DNA of 47,673 nt from Clostridiaceae bacterium (GCA_012729635.1 JAAYCT010000019.1:1-47673); one strand, 5' to 3'; counted from the stretch's first letter, positions 15,660 through 25,214 are shown. Notes: a model not told the origin generated them from the sequence alone. Made by a program: numbers and translations.

Positions 15660-16829
15660 TTATATTTTATACTCCGACTCGGGAAATGAACAACCCCCGA
15701 CTTCACGAAGGATGATCGGGCGACGGTAATTGGTATTGTCGATCGCGTATTCACAACGCTCGACCGGAATGTGTCTTTGCATGTACATTTTCTGTGCGGG
15801 AACCCGTTTGATCTTGAATTCCGCCTCCTTCGTCTCTTCACCGAGGAACAGATCCCGGACCAACGCCCGATGCATCGCCTCCTGCTCATCCATGAAAAGA
15901 AAAATCTTAAAGTCAAAAAGATCCATCAGAGGCTCCCGATACATCAGCTCTCCCTGAAGGATCATCACTCCGCCGGGATCTATTTTGTAGTGGCTCTCAA
16001 TACCGTGCCGGCTGTTGTTTCCCTGAAAACTGGTCAAAACCACATCGACGGTTCCGTTCTCCAAAAACGGGAGCAAAAGCTCATCCATCAGCTTGTTGAC
16101 GTTGAATGCATGAAAATAAAAGGCTTCCGCTTCGTCCTCTCCTTTGTATGTCACCTCGATCGGACTCTTGAATTCGGAAAGACGAACCACCGTCGTCTCC
16201 ATTCCGTGAAGTTTGAGAAAAGAGGATAACTTGGATGAGAAATACGTTTTCCCGACCAACTCGATTCCGTCGACCCCAATCAGCCGACAGCGATCGAGCG
16301 CGCGGATTTTACGGGATATTTCGTCAAACATCACGGCCTGAATGACGACGTCGTCGACCACGCCGAAGCGTTCCGCCGTAATGGTTGCGGATCCTTTTTC
16401 CGTAATGGTTTCATTCAAGACCCGTATGGTAGGGATCTTTAGTTTTCGTGCGGCGGAGATAATCTCCTCACTTCGACAGACCACGACACTGAAATCATCG
16501 GATTCGGCAGCAATCTCACGCAAATGCGCGTCCGTGTTTCGGGAAGAAAAGCTCCCCGAAAAATACGGATCGATCATGGTCTGCTCCAACTTCGCCTGCG
16601 TCTCCTTAACGGAAAGTTCCGATATCACGGTCAGAGAATAGCCCAAGACCGAAAGGCAGTCTAATACCTCCACCGCATCTTCCGCCAACAGGCGATGGTT
16701 GACGTACACATTTCTGCGGTCCCTCTGCTCCGAGATGATGACTTTGCCTGCATTCCGGATATTTCGGTCGTCAAAGGCATTCTCACCTTCCGAAAACAAG
16801 CAGCATCTCTCGATGACGACCCTCTTCAT
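15660..16829 (-). CDS. Uridine kinase-like P-loop protein
   Basis: A 389-residue soluble protein. The central P-loop GIELVGKT (in LIGVDGIELVGKTYFSS) fits GxxxxGKT, and downstream blocks (GVMILQGELMYREPL, FKIFLFMDEQEAMHRALVRD) resemble the uridine kinase / phosphoribulokinase fold, where a nucleoside or sugar is phosphorylated with ATP. The first 170 residues are an additional domain with conserved-looking VNHRLLAEDAVEVLD and VVVCRSEEII segments that I do not recognise. The ATG at 16829 follows GAGGAGAGG. A TATAAT box lies on the minus strand at 16911-16916. The substrate is unknown. Confidence 0.7.
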   Translation of the reverse strand: MKRVVIERCCLFSEGENAFDDRNIRNAGKVIISEQRDRRNVYVNHRLLAEDAVEVLDCLSVLGYSLTVISELSVKETQAKLEQTMIDPYFSGSFSSRNTDAHLREIAAESDDFSVVVCRSEEIISAARKLKIPTIRVLNETITEKGSATITAERFGVVDDVVIQAVMFDEISRKIRALDRCRLIGVDGIELVGKTYFSSKLSSFLKLHGMETTVVRLSEFKSPIEVTYKGEDEAEAFYFHAFNVNKLMDELLLPFLENGTVDVVLTSFQGNNSRHGIESHYKIDPGGVMILQGELMYREPLMDLFDFKIFLFMDEQEAMHRALVRDLFLGEETKEAEFKIKRVPAQKMYMQRHIPVERCEYAIDNTNYRRPIILREVGGCSFPESEYKI

Positions 16830-17043
16830 TGTTACAAATCCTCTCCTCGGCAAATCCATCGTCGTCCGCATACATACCAATAAACGCGAAAGATGAAAGC
16901 TTATCTGTTTATTATACCTTAACTGACTTCATTTTCTCGACTCTTTTTCGACACAATTTAAACGGAGCGTAACATTTCGCTCATCCAAACGATGTCAAAA
17001 AATGCTATACTTTGAATGAAGATGATTTGAAAGGAAGATGATC

Positions 17044-17532
17044 ATGAGGCACGCCCGAAAAGATTCCGATTTTGATGAGCCGTATTACAGGGATGCTTAT
17101 CCGACGGAATCCGATGCCCGTTCCGATGAGGATGACGAGCCGATTGCGATTCATTCCGGTATTTCCATGCCGGTCTGGAAAACCCCGAATACACCTTCCG
17201 CGCATTCCCGGAAATCGGATTCGTCCGGAACGCTTTTTTCCGGAATATCAGATCCGACCGACCGCCCGATCGACCTTTCCTTATCGGATTTGGATCTTGT
17301 CGATTCTCCGGAGGATTCCGATACTTCGGGAGAGGTCCATGCAACCATTCTTTCCGAAAAACCCATTAAGCTTTCCCTTTGGCGAAAATTTAAGGGAATC
17401 GTCGGAAGGTACGTACCGGGCTTCTCGGACGAGTCCTCTCTTCTGAGGCTGAACCTTTATTTGGGCGGGGCCTTACTGGTTGTTGCTGTAACCATCGTAA
17501 TCCTCGTATTGATTATAAACCCGGGGGCCTGA
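17044..17532 (+). CDS. Tail-anchored acidic protein, unknown function
   Basis: A 162-residue protein. The first 125 residues are acidic, rich in Ser, Asp and Pro and probably disordered, with heptad-poor stretches such as DLSLSDLDLVDSPEDSD. A basic patch (KLSLWRKFKGIVGRY) precedes one C-terminal helix, YLGGALLVVAVTIVILVLII. No signal peptide is visible, so the bulk should lie in the cytoplasm with the tail in the membrane. The ATG at 17044 is eight bases after AAGGA; the ATG at 17038 is too close. A TATACT box lies at 17006-17011. It precedes the second PAS-GGDEF gene by 116 bp on the same strand. No homologous family comes to mind. Confidence 0.65.
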   Translation: MRHARKDSDFDEPYYRDAYPTESDARSDEDDEPIAIHSGISMPVWKTPNTPSAHSRKSDSSGTLFSGISDPTDRPIDLSLSDLDLVDSPEDSDTSGEVHATILSEKPIKLSLWRKFKGIVGRYVPGFSDESSLLRLNLYLGGALLVVAVTIVILVLIINPGA

Positions 17533-17648
17533 TGTTCTTCGCGGGGATTTATCGGGCCGATCGGCTCTATTGTTTGTCCCTCTTTTTTTGTGTATTATAT
17601 AGGATAAAGTATGGCAGGGGGTTTAGGCCATCTTTTTCCGAGGTGATT

Positions 17649-18674
17649 ATGACAAGTAAATCGAGTTCTTCTTCCAAAGAAACCGGGAAGAATAAGCCGG
17701 GGTTAAAGGACGAAAGCGTTACCTGCGGTTTTACGGCTCGCGTTCTTTCCGACTCTCAGTTGATTCAGACAATTATGGAAAACTCTCTGGATACGATTTA
17801 TTTTAAGGACAGAGAGTCCCGTTTTCTTTTTAACAGCAAGGCTCATGTCATCCAATTCGGTGTCGAGAATCCCCGCGATGTGCTCGGAAAAACCGATTTT
17901 GATTTTTATCCCAAGTGTTTTGCGGAAAACGCAATGCGCGACGAACAGGAAATCATGCGAACGGGGCGTCCGATCGTCGGGCGAGTCGAGCGTTGGGAAA
18001 AGGACAACGGGGAGGTCATATGGTTTTCCGCGTCGAAGTATCCGCTCTATGATGACGAAGGTAACATCGTCGGAACCTGGGGAACCACCCGCGATATCAC
18101 GGATTTAAAAAATGCCGAAAAAGAACTTGAGCATGTGAATCAGGAATATGAAATTCTGAATAACAAACTCAAGGAGCTATCCGTCGTTGACGAACTCTCC
18201 GGCCTTTACAACCGACGCCATTTTTACGAAACACTCAACAAGACCATGAAGATATTTTCACGCGTCCGCGGTCGCGGTTACTCGTCGACCTTCAGCCTGG
18301 TTTTGATGGATATTGACGATTTCAAAAACATCAACGATAACTACGGTCATTTGGTCGGGGATGACGCAATCCGACACATCGCCACCCTTCTTAAGAAAAA
18401 CACCCGGCTTTCCGACTATGTCTTCCGTTACGGAGGAGACGAATTCGCCATCGTTCTGCCGGACACGGACAAGCCCGGAAGCAAGGAGCTCGCCGAGCGT
18501 CTTCGGAAAATCGTGGAGGCGACACCCTTTCTTTTCAACTCCTCCCGCCTTCCGCTTACAATCAGCCTCGGGACCGCCACGTTCACGGATCAGGTCGACA
18601 GTGTCGAACTGGTTCAGGAAGCGGATATGAATCTTTATTCCTCGAAAAGCAACGGAAAAAACCGGGTCACCTGA
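17649..18674 (+). CDS. PAS-GGDEF diguanylate cyclase
   Basis: A 341-residue cytoplasmic protein built like the one at 3507-4478. After a Ser/Lys-rich head there is a PAS domain (DTIYFKDRESRFLF through GTWGTTRDIT), a coiled linker and a GGDEF domain (DELSGLYNRRHFYE, then the intact active loop GGDEF). The inhibitory RxxD site is RLSD, five residues before the loop. All residues for cyclic di-GMP synthesis look present. The ATG at 17649 follows GAGGTG with five-base spacing; a long upstream extension lacks a site. The two paralogues share close similarity across both domains, so they come from one duplication. The PAS ligand is unknown. Confidence 0.9.
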   Translation: MTSKSSSSSKETGKNKPGLKDESVTCGFTARVLSDSQLIQTIMENSLDTIYFKDRESRFLFNSKAHVIQFGVENPRDVLGKTDFDFYPKCFAENAMRDEQEIMRTGRPIVGRVERWEKDNGEVIWFSASKYPLYDDEGNIVGTWGTTRDITDLKNAEKELEHVNQEYEILNNKLKELSVVDELSGLYNRRHFYETLNKTMKIFSRVRGRGYSSTFSLVLMDIDDFKNINDNYGHLVGDDAIRHIATLLKKNTRLSDYVFRYGGDEFAIVLPDTDKPGSKELAERLRKIVEATPFLFNSSRLPLTISLGTATFTDQVDSVELVQEADMNLYSSKSNGKNRVT

Positions 18675-18696
18675 TTCTTGCGCGATACCGTTTCGT

Positions 18697-20757
18697 TCAT
18701 TGCTGTTCAAAAAGATACCCGTAATAATCTTTTCGATACATCATCCTGGAGTACTTGAAAAGCGCCTTGACGTAGGAAATGCAGCCGTCCAGGTATTCCT
18801 CGGTGATTTCTTCGTCGACGAGCCGTATGACTTTCTTGTTTCGATTGTCGTACATGATCTTATCGTTGATGAAGCTGTAGTCCTTGAAAATGACATACGG
18901 AATACTCGACGAAAGAATATCCGTACCGATATAAAGCCTGGAATCATATTCCAGTCCGAAAAGGTTGGAAAGCGTCGGCGCCATATCAAGGCTCGAACAA
19001 AACTTATCCACTACAACCGGCTCTTTCATGTCCCCGCACCACAGAATGAAGGAATTCTTGTACAACTCGAAGGTAGCCTCGATTTCCTTGCCGGCCAATT
19101 CGTTCACGTACTGGAATGAGTTTTCATAATCCTCAACGAGCGCATACGGATAATGGTCGGCGCTGATTGCGATTACGGTATTTTCAAGCTGTCCCGCCTC
19201 TTCCAGACGTTCAAGCAGTTCTTCCAGCGCAAACTCAAACTCGAGCTGAGCGGCCAAAAACGCACGGACCGGCTCCGAGTACGGAAGATGATCGACCTTG
19301 TCTTTATTCTTGGCCGAGATATAATTTCCGTAAAAATTATAATTGCAGTGTCCGCTCACGGTCAGATAATAAACGTGAAAAGGCGGATCGTTGATATATT
19401 CCGGACACGTGAGATTGATCATCTCAAGATCGGATTCGGGCCATGTATATTTGACGTCCAGTCCGCTTCCGTAGCCTTTGTAGTCATACCCCAGATTCGG
19501 GTACGTGATATGTCGACTGTAGTATGTGTACGTGTGATTGTGATACGCCTTTGTCGAATACCCGAGCTTCGCGAACTGATGTCCGAAGGAAAACGGCATC
19601 GCGCGATCCTGAATGACAACATACTTAATGGTTCCCAAGTCGGGAAGCAATCCGTTCATCGCAACATATTCCCCGGAAGCGGTGCTGACGTTCCAGATCG
19701 GCGTGTAGAAATTATTGAAAACAAATCCTTCGGTCGATAGCTTATAAAGCGTGGGCGTCAGCTCCGGGTCGATGACGTGCATGGAAAACGCCTCGGCAGT
19801 GATCAGGATCAGATTCTTTCCCTTAAACAATCCGGTATACTCATTTTTTTCCGTCGGCTGACGTCTGGAAAAAAACAGATTCATCTCCAAATACTCCGAG
19901 TCCTCTTCTTCCATATTGAAGTCGATTTCCATCACATTCGGACCGGTTTCCACAGGAAAAACCGTTTCTCCGGGCTCCGCGGACTCCGACGGATCCTGCG
20001 GATCCGTCGAAGCGGGATGGCTTGGACTCGAAGGATCCGTCCCAACGGGATCCGTGAACCGGTCCTCGAAATCCACTTCGCCGATATCGGCCGATCCGGT
20101 CGCTTCAAATCGAATGCCCAACACATTGTACCGAATATCCAGTCCCGTCGCGGTCAGCAATCCGAACTTATCGACGGACTGCTCGTGAATGAATTCGGAA
20201 AGCATCAGGTCCCGCGCGCAAATCGCTTCGGACCGATCCACGAGCACCGCCGAAGTCGTCACCGTTCCGGACGCAAGAAACAAGGCCGCCAGAGCGATCG
20301 GAATCCTTCGGTCCGCCGGAACGGTGTTCATCGCTTTTCGCACAAAAACAAAAAACACCGGAACGGGAACGACCAGAATCAACACACCGAGCAGGTTCGA
20401 GCCGATCTTTTCAAACGCGATGTCCGCGAAAAAAGCCGCGTCCCCGGCCAAAGAAAGAATTTGAACGAAAAAGAGCGTGTTGAATATTCGAAAATAGATC
20501 AGCTGAACAATAAAAATCAGACACACGATTACGGTCACGATTCCCATCAGGATAAATCGAACCCTTGCATTACGAATCAGGAAAATCAGTCCGGTCAGCA
20601 ACGCCGCAAAGCAAAGAGAAAAGCCCACGGCATAAAAGCCGAACGGATGCTTGAGCAATATCGCAAAGACAATCTCCTCGAAAAGGAACACAAAAAACAG
20701 CCAGCTCAAAGATGCCGCAACGGGCAGTTTTTCGATTATTCTTTTATGTCTTTTCAT
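18697..20757 (-). CDS. LTA-synthase-type membrane sulfatase (phosphoglycerol transferase-like)
   Basis: A 686-residue protein. Five hydrophobic segments occupy residues 10-180. A Pro/Glu/Asp-rich outer linker leads to a sulfatase-fold domain from about 305. Marks of the family are NLILITAEAF (metal ligand Glu), WNVSTASGEYVAMNG (catalytic Thr), FSFGHQFAKLGYSTKAYHNH, YLTVSGHCNY and VIAISADHYPY (metal Asp-His). Members transfer phosphoglycerol from phosphatidylglycerol to teichoic acid or related glycans outside the membrane. The ATG at 20757 is clear from the basic N terminus. The linker is unusually acidic and long. The exact acceptor cannot be read from the sequence. Confidence 0.87.
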   Translation of the reverse strand: MKRHKRIIEKLPVAASLSWLFFVFLFEEIVFAILLKHPFGFYAVGFSLCFAALLTGLIFLIRNARVRFILMGIVTVIVCLIFIVQLIYFRIFNTLFFVQILSLAGDAAFFADIAFEKIGSNLLGVLILVVPVPVFFVFVRKAMNTVPADRRIPIALAALFLASGTVTTSAVLVDRSEAICARDLMLSEFIHEQSVDKFGLLTATGLDIRYNVLGIRFEATGSADIGEVDFEDRFTDPVGTDPSSPSHPASTDPQDPSESAEPGETVFPVETGPNVMEIDFNMEEEDSEYLEMNLFFSRRQPTEKNEYTGLFKGKNLILITAEAFSMHVIDPELTPTLYKLSTEGFVFNNFYTPIWNVSTASGEYVAMNGLLPDLGTIKYVVIQDRAMPFSFGHQFAKLGYSTKAYHNHTYTYYSRHITYPNLGYDYKGYGSGLDVKYTWPESDLEMINLTCPEYINDPPFHVYYLTVSGHCNYNFYGNYISAKNKDKVDHLPYSEPVRAFLAAQLEFEFALEELLERLEEAGQLENTVIAISADHYPYALVEDYENSFQYVNELAGKEIEATFELYKNSFILWCGDMKEPVVVDKFCSSLDMAPTLSNLFGLEYDSRLYIGTDILSSSIPYVIFKDYSFINDKIMYDNRNKKVIRLVDEEITEEYLDGCISYVKALFKYSRMMYRKDYYGYLFEQQ

Positions 20758-20979
20758 GTAAACAACCCATTTCCTCTCCGCTACTCTTCATTATTATCCT
20801 ACGAACCGGAAAATAATCAAGTGCGGACCTCGTTTGATTCATCACCTGATTCCGTGAAAAGGCTTGCTTTGCGAACGGAGGAGAAACGCCCCATGTAATT
20901 AATCGGTAACGGATCATTATATCGACAAATCAACAAATTCTTATTTCATGCCGATTAAATTGCGATAGAATAAAAAAAG

Positions 20980-21060
20980 GATGCGATGAGTCCGGCGAAA
21001 CGGGATATTCCCGACCTTTGCGCCTTCAAATGTTATTTACCGTCTCGATCCTGACGGTGA
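20980..21060 (+). ncRNA. Candidate structured leader of the nucleobase permease
   Basis: The 331-base gap 20758-21089 holds no gene. Its last third is structured: CGGGATATTCCCG (21001-21013) is a tight hairpin nested inside GGCGAAA/TTTGCGCC arms. ACCGTC/GACGGT (21039-21058) forms a second hairpin 31 bases before the permease ATG. AGTCCGGCGA at 20989-20998 partly fits the PyrR-binding core ARUCCNGNGAGGYU but then departs from it. Together this suggests an RNA control element for nucleobase uptake; its class is not established. Confidence 0.35.
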
Positions 21061-21089
21061 TATAAATATTTCAATTTGGGGAGGGAATT

Positions 21090-22547
21090 ATGGGAAAATC
21101 AGGTAAGCTCGAAAACAAGCTGGACGCCAAGACATTTGTCTTAAGCTTCCAACACATGTTCGCGATGTTCGGCGCGACGGTCCTGGTCCCGATCTTGGCC
21201 AACATGAGCATCAGTGTCGCTTTGCTCTCGGCCGGTATCGGAACCATTATTTTCTATTTCTTGACCAGCAAAAAGGTCCCCGTTTTTCTGGGGAGCAGCT
21301 TTGCGTTTCTCCCGGCCTTAATGTCCATCGTTGGCCAAGACAAGGTCTTTGCCACAAACGATTGGAACGTGGCAATGGGTAAGGCCTCCGTTGCTCTGGT
21401 GCTTGCCGGAGCGGTTTATGTCATATTGTCCTTTGTCATTAAAGCGGTCGGCGTCGCGCGAATTCGCAAATTGTTCCCGCCGATCGTCGTCGGTCCGGTC
21501 ATTATCGTCATCGGTATGATTCTGGCACCCAAGATGTTCTGGAATAACATTATCGCCAATTACGCTCAGGGCGATGTCAATTTCAATGCGTGGGGCGGCG
21601 GTGTGGATGCGTGGAAGCAATGGACGGCCGCGGCCATCACCGCGTTAACCATCATTGCGGTCAATGCCTACTCGAGGCCCAAAAGCTTTATGAAGGTCAT
21701 TCCGATCCTCGCCGGATTTATTGTCGGTTACGTGTATTCTCTGATCATCGGAATCGTCACTTTCGACGGACTCCGGACGGCCTGGGATGCTCGCGAGTTT
21801 GTTATTTTTCAGCCGCATATGTTTACGAGAACCTTCGGTTTTTACACCGAGCTTTCGTTTGACGGTTCCGCCATTCTCGCAATCGTACCCTTGGCTATCG
21901 TTACATTCATGGAACATCTGGGCGACATCAACGCGAACAGCACCATTTGCGGCAAGGACTTTATGGTCGATCCGGGCGTACATAAGACTGTCCTCGGCGA
22001 CGGTGTCGCGACGATGGTTGCCGGCGCGCTGGGCGGTCCGGCCAACACCACCTACGGCGAGAACACCGCGGTCCTGGCGATCACAAAGAACTATAATCCG
22101 AGAAACATCTTTATCGCGGCTTGCATGGCGGTTTTCTTCGGATGCTTTACGATTTTCGGTGTCGCGATTGCGACGATCCCCGCCGCGGTCATCGGCGGTG
22201 CCTCGATTGTGCTTTTTGGTATGATCGCGGCCTCCGGCCTTCGTTCTCTCGTAGATGGAAAAGTTGATTTTTCCGACTCGAAGAACCTGATCGTCGTTTC
22301 GGTCATCCTTTCCGTCGGCCTCGGCCTCGGCGCGATGAGCCTTGCCGGAGACATCACCGGAATGAATTCGCTGAAGATTATGATCGGTTCGGTTGAGGTC
22401 TCTCCTCTGGCGACCGCAACGATTATCGGCATCATACTGAATCTGATTATTCCCTCGTCCAACAAGGGCGATGATGAGCCTTCCCCGATCATGGCTCCGA
22501 CAACCGTCGACGCCGAAGCGGTTAAGGAGAAGAAACAGAATTTGTAA
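21090..22547 (+). CDS. Uracil/xanthine permease (NCS2 family)
   Basis: A 485-residue transporter with about 14 membrane segments. Opening residues LSFQHMFAMFGATVLVPIL are diagnostic of NCS2 nucleobase:proton symporters. FLGSSFAFLPAL, the substrate-region motif MEHLGDINANSTICGKDF and GALGGPANTTYGENTAVLAITK fit the uracil-permease branch (UraA). It imports uracil or a related base with protons. The ATG at 21090 follows GGGGAGGG. A structured leader lies just upstream and a strong terminator follows, so it is a single-gene unit. Uracil is favoured, but xanthine cannot be ruled out from motifs alone. Confidence 0.92.
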   Translation: MGKSGKLENKLDAKTFVLSFQHMFAMFGATVLVPILANMSISVALLSAGIGTIIFYFLTSKKVPVFLGSSFAFLPALMSIVGQDKVFATNDWNVAMGKASVALVLAGAVYVILSFVIKAVGVARIRKLFPPIVVGPVIIVIGMILAPKMFWNNIIANYAQGDVNFNAWGGGVDAWKQWTAAAITALTIIAVNAYSRPKSFMKVIPILAGFIVGYVYSLIIGIVTFDGLRTAWDAREFVIFQPHMFTRTFGFYTELSFDGSAILAIVPLAIVTFMEHLGDINANSTICGKDFMVDPGVHKTVLGDGVATMVAGALGGPANTTYGENTAVLAITKNYNPRNIFIAACMAVFFGCFTIFGVAIATIPAAVIGGASIVLFGMIAASGLRSLVDGKVDFSDSKNLIVVSVILSVGLGLGAMSLAGDITGMNSLKIMIGSVEVSPLATATIIGIILNLIIPSSNKGDDEPSPIMAPTTVDAEAVKEKKQNL

Positions 22548-22564
22548 TTCGTAGGTAAATAAGC

Positions 22565-22600
22565 AAAAAGGTCCCCGGTTTCGCCGGGGACCTTTTTCTT
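22565..22600 (+). terminator. Terminator after the nucleobase permease
   Basis: A 13-bp stem (AAAAGGTCCCCGG with CCGGGGACCTTTT) around a TTTCG loop, followed by a T-rich stretch. It also faces the end of the convergent gene at 22612, so it can act in both directions. Confidence 0.92.
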
Positions 22601-22611
22601 TTCGTCAATTA

Positions 22612-23052
22612 TCATCCGCGAAGAAAACGAACGAGCAGACGACAGGTGTCCGCGCCGCCCAGGATCGACCGGATCAACTCCACCTCCACGCAGCCCGGAC
22701 CCATCGCCGCCTCGAAGTTGTCGATCAGACTCAACCGGGAGCACTCGCAAAGCTCGGGCGCCGTTACATAGCCTTGCCGATACAATTCGCAATAGCATTC
22801 CGGGAACTCAAACGCGACAGAGCCGTCGTCATTTTTTTCGATGGCAACCCCCTCCATGCGCTCGGGTATTTTCTTTAAAAAATCATCGCGGTCCGTAGAA
22901 TCGGCGTATGCTTCGACAAATATCTTCGCAGGATAAGAGTCCGAACAGGCCTTCGCGCATGGGCGAAAAAAGGCGCTCCTCGCCTCCGGATTCATCTCCC
23001 GAATCGTCCGGTCGAAGCCTTCAAACCAAATTTTTAAAAAATCGTTTCCCAT
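22612..23052 (-). CDS. Small cysteine-bearing protein, ATC hydrolase-like
   Basis: A 146-residue soluble protein. Cysteines cluster as CAKAC near the middle, CYC, CEC, then MGPGCVEVELIRSILGGADTCRLLVRF at the end. The closing pattern, a Cys followed by a G-x-D-x-C and a beta strand, recalls L-2-amino-thiazoline-4-carboxylate hydrolase-like proteins and V4R-type small-molecule domains. The ATG at 23052 follows GAGGAAACAG; the longer frame to 23115 has no site. It is convergent with the permease and shares its terminator. The assignment is tentative and no substrate is proposed. Confidence 0.55.
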   Translation of the reverse strand: MGNDFLKIWFEGFDRTIREMNPEARSAFFRPCAKACSDSYPAKIFVEAYADSTDRDDFLKKIPERMEGVAIEKNDDGSVAFEFPECYCELYRQGYVTAPELCECSRLSLIDNFEAAMGPGCVEVELIRSILGGADTCRLLVRFLRG

Positions 23053-23353
23053 CTGTTTCCTCAAAAAAACACTCTTTTGGTTACATAATATACTTTTTTC
23101 TTCACCATTTCTCATTTCTCATTTTTTATGCGCTCTGCACATATTTTTATTGATTCTTCATGGTTTTCGCAATACGATGAAGGGTAATAGCAGGATGGTA
23201 GCATGGTGATATAATGCGGAAGGTATTTTCGGGTCGTCATCGTTCGACTCCCCCTTATGCATATTTTATCGTTCTGTCTCCCCTGTATCGGAAATATCGT
23301 CCAACAAAGAGCCGAGCCCGCTTGATTAAGCGGAAGGAAGAGAGGTGTGATTC
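23053..23353 (+). promoter_or_regulatory. Intergenic region with promoter for the symporter pair
   Basis: About 300 bases without a gene. A sigma-A-like promoter is visible: TTGATT (23150-23155), 17-bp spacer, TACGAT (23173-23178), directed at the small symporter partner and giving a leader of about 170 bases. I see no clear riboswitch or other coding sequence in the rest. Confidence 0.45.
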
Positions 23354-23542
23354 ATGGTACTGGGAATTCCCGATTTCTGGATTTGGAGTGTGTTTATTTT
23401 ATGCTTCCTCAGCACACTGCTTTGTGTCGTTTACGGTTTGATCAACTGGAACAAGGGCGCCGATAAGGAGCCGACACAAATGGAAGAGCATAAAGACTGG
23501 GAAGAGAAGCAAGAAAAAATCATTGAGGAGGAAGGACTCTGA
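23354..23542 (+). CDS. Small accessory subunit of the sodium:solute symporter
   Basis: A 62-residue protein: MVLGIPDFWIWSVFILCFLS begins a single helix to about residue 28, followed by the NWNKGADKEP turn and an acidic coiled tail (EEHKDWEEKQEKIIEEEG). Small proteins of this shape are encoded directly before SSS-family transporters in many Firmicutes and are thought to be accessory subunits. The ATG follows GAGAGGTG. It ends 33 bp before the symporter gene, which is on the same transcript. Confidence 0.8.
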   Translation: MVLGIPDFWIWSVFILCFLSTLLCVVYGLINWNKGADKEPTQMEEHKDWEEKQEKIIEEEGL

Positions 23543-23575
23543 CGATCGTCGGAGTTTTCCGGTAAGGAGGGCCCA

Positions 23576-25192
23576 ATGCTTTTTAAGATCATTGCAACCG
23601 TTATCTATCTGGCCATTCTGTCTTTTCTGGCCTATTCCGGGTTTAAGGGAACCAAGAATGCCAGCGACTATCTGGTCGGCGGAAGACAGATTCACCCCGT
23701 TATCATGGCGCTTTCATACGGCGCAACCTTTATCAGCACATCGGCGATTGTCGGTTTCGGCGGGAATGCCGGCCTTTTCGGCATGTCGCTTCTGTGGCTG
23801 ACATTTCTGAATATATTCGTGGGCGTTTTTATCGCATTCGTCTTTTTCGGAAAACGGACGCGCAAGATGGGCCTGAATTTGGACGCGCATACCTTCCCGG
23901 AGCTTCTGGGCCAGCGTTATCAATCCAAGTTTATTCAGGGCTTCTCTTCGATTTTGATTTTCCTGATTATGCCGGTATATACGGCGGCGGTCCTCAAGGG
24001 CGGCGTCGAATTTATGGCGACCACGTTCCAGTTAAACTACGATGTTACCTTGTTCTTTCTGATTCTGATTCTGGCGGTCTTCGTTTCGATGGGCGGCATG
24101 AAGGGCGTCATGTACGGTGACGCTTTTCAGGCAATTATCATGTTCTTCGGAATGGCCGCACTGATTATTGTCGTCTATTTGCAATTGGGCGGAATCGTAA
24201 GCGCCAACGAGAAACTGACCGCTTTGGCCAGCAACCCCGTCGCGATGGAGCAGATGGTCGGAAAGACCCCTCCCGGATTTCAGGGGTGGACCAGCATGCC
24301 GGTCTTTAACTCTCCGCTTTGGTGGACGGTTGTATCTTCAATCGTCATGGGCGTCGGAATCGGCGTTCTGGCTCAGCCGCAGTTGGTCGTTCGCTTCATG
24401 ACCGTAAAGAGCAATCGCGAGTTGAACCGGGCGGTTGTCTCCGGCGGTGTTTTCATTCTGTTTATGACCGGTGCGGCCTTCACGGTCGGTGCTTTGTCAA
24501 ACGTACTGTTTTTCGAAAAATTCGGACAGGTCGCCGTTACCTATGCCGGAGGCTCGGATAAAATTATTCCTTCTCTGATCACCGAGTTTCTGCCGAGCTG
24601 GTTCTCGACGATTTTCATGCTTGCGCTTCTGGCGGCCGCGCTTTCGACGTTGACCAGCCTTTTTCACGCGATCGGTACTTCGTTCGGCCGGGACTTTTTC
24701 GAAAAAACGCTCGGAATGAAGAAAAATTCCTTGATCGTCACCCGAATCGGCGTGATCATCGCAATCCTGATTACGGCGATGCTTGCATTTGTTGCGCCGC
24801 GTATTGAGGAAACGGACGGCTTGATCGTCATGGGCACATCGATTTTCTTCGGTCTTTGCGGAGCGGCATTCCTGCCGAGCTACGTCGGTGCGATTTATTT
24901 CCGGAATATTTCCCGGAAAGCCGCGATCTCAAGCATCTGCACCGGTGCCTTTGTCTGTCTGTTCTGGCTTTTCTTTATCCATTCCAAGGCCGCCAAAACG
25001 ATCGGACTCTGTCCGGCGCTTTTCGGAAAAGATAACCTTCTGGTTGATACGGCATTGGCGAAACTCTCGCAGATCGACAGTATTATGATTGCTCTGCCGA
25101 TTTCCGTTATCGTAATCGTTGTTGTCGGTATTCTCACCAAGAACCAAGCCGACAAGGCGCACGCCGATAAGTGCTTCGACGGCGTTAAATAA
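23576..25192 (+). CDS. Sodium:solute symporter (SSS family)
   Basis: A 538-residue transporter with about 13 membrane helices in the LeuT fold. The N-terminal GGRQIHPVIMALSYGATFIS and the STSAIVGFGG sodium-site region are typical, as are the unwound helix GGMKGVMYGDAFQ and LAALLAAALSTLTSLFHAIGT. It moves a solute with sodium; the group is close to acetate/monocarboxylate and pantothenate carriers, but the substrate cannot be read from the sequence. Start ATG behind AAGGAGG. It pairs with the 62-residue protein just upstream and ends in a strong terminator. Confidence 0.9.
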   Translation: MLFKIIATVIYLAILSFLAYSGFKGTKNASDYLVGGRQIHPVIMALSYGATFISTSAIVGFGGNAGLFGMSLLWLTFLNIFVGVFIAFVFFGKRTRKMGLNLDAHTFPELLGQRYQSKFIQGFSSILIFLIMPVYTAAVLKGGVEFMATTFQLNYDVTLFFLILILAVFVSMGGMKGVMYGDAFQAIIMFFGMAALIIVVYLQLGGIVSANEKLTALASNPVAMEQMVGKTPPGFQGWTSMPVFNSPLWWTVVSSIVMGVGIGVLAQPQLVVRFMTVKSNRELNRAVVSGGVFILFMTGAAFTVGALSNVLFFEKFGQVAVTYAGGSDKIIPSLITEFLPSWFSTIFMLALLAAALSTLTSLFHAIGTSFGRDFFEKTLGMKKNSLIVTRIGVIIAILITAMLAFVAPRIEETDGLIVMGTSIFFGLCGAAFLPSYVGAIYFRNISRKAAISSICTGAFVCLFWLFFIHSKAAKTIGLCPALFGKDNLLVDTALAKLSQIDSIMIALPISVIVIVVVGILTKNQADKAHADKCFDGVK

Positions 25193-25214
25193 TCTCAAAT
25201 TTTCATAGGATCAG

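Noticed and set aside
14441-15916. N-terminal extension of the carboxynorspermidine synthase-like protein to 15916
   Set aside because: The extra 91 residues are Arg/Ser-rich, overlap the kinase-like gene, and a Rossmann start with ATG at 15643 fits the family.
19777-20898. 373-residue plus-strand frame opposite the LTA-synthase-like gene
   Set aside because: Basic, low-complexity shadow; the opposite strand has all sulfatase motifs.
20985-21003. Hammerhead ribozyme core (GATGAGTCC followed by GAAAC)
   Set aside because: The GGAC strand of stem II and a proper cleavage site are missing, so the conserved core cannot form.
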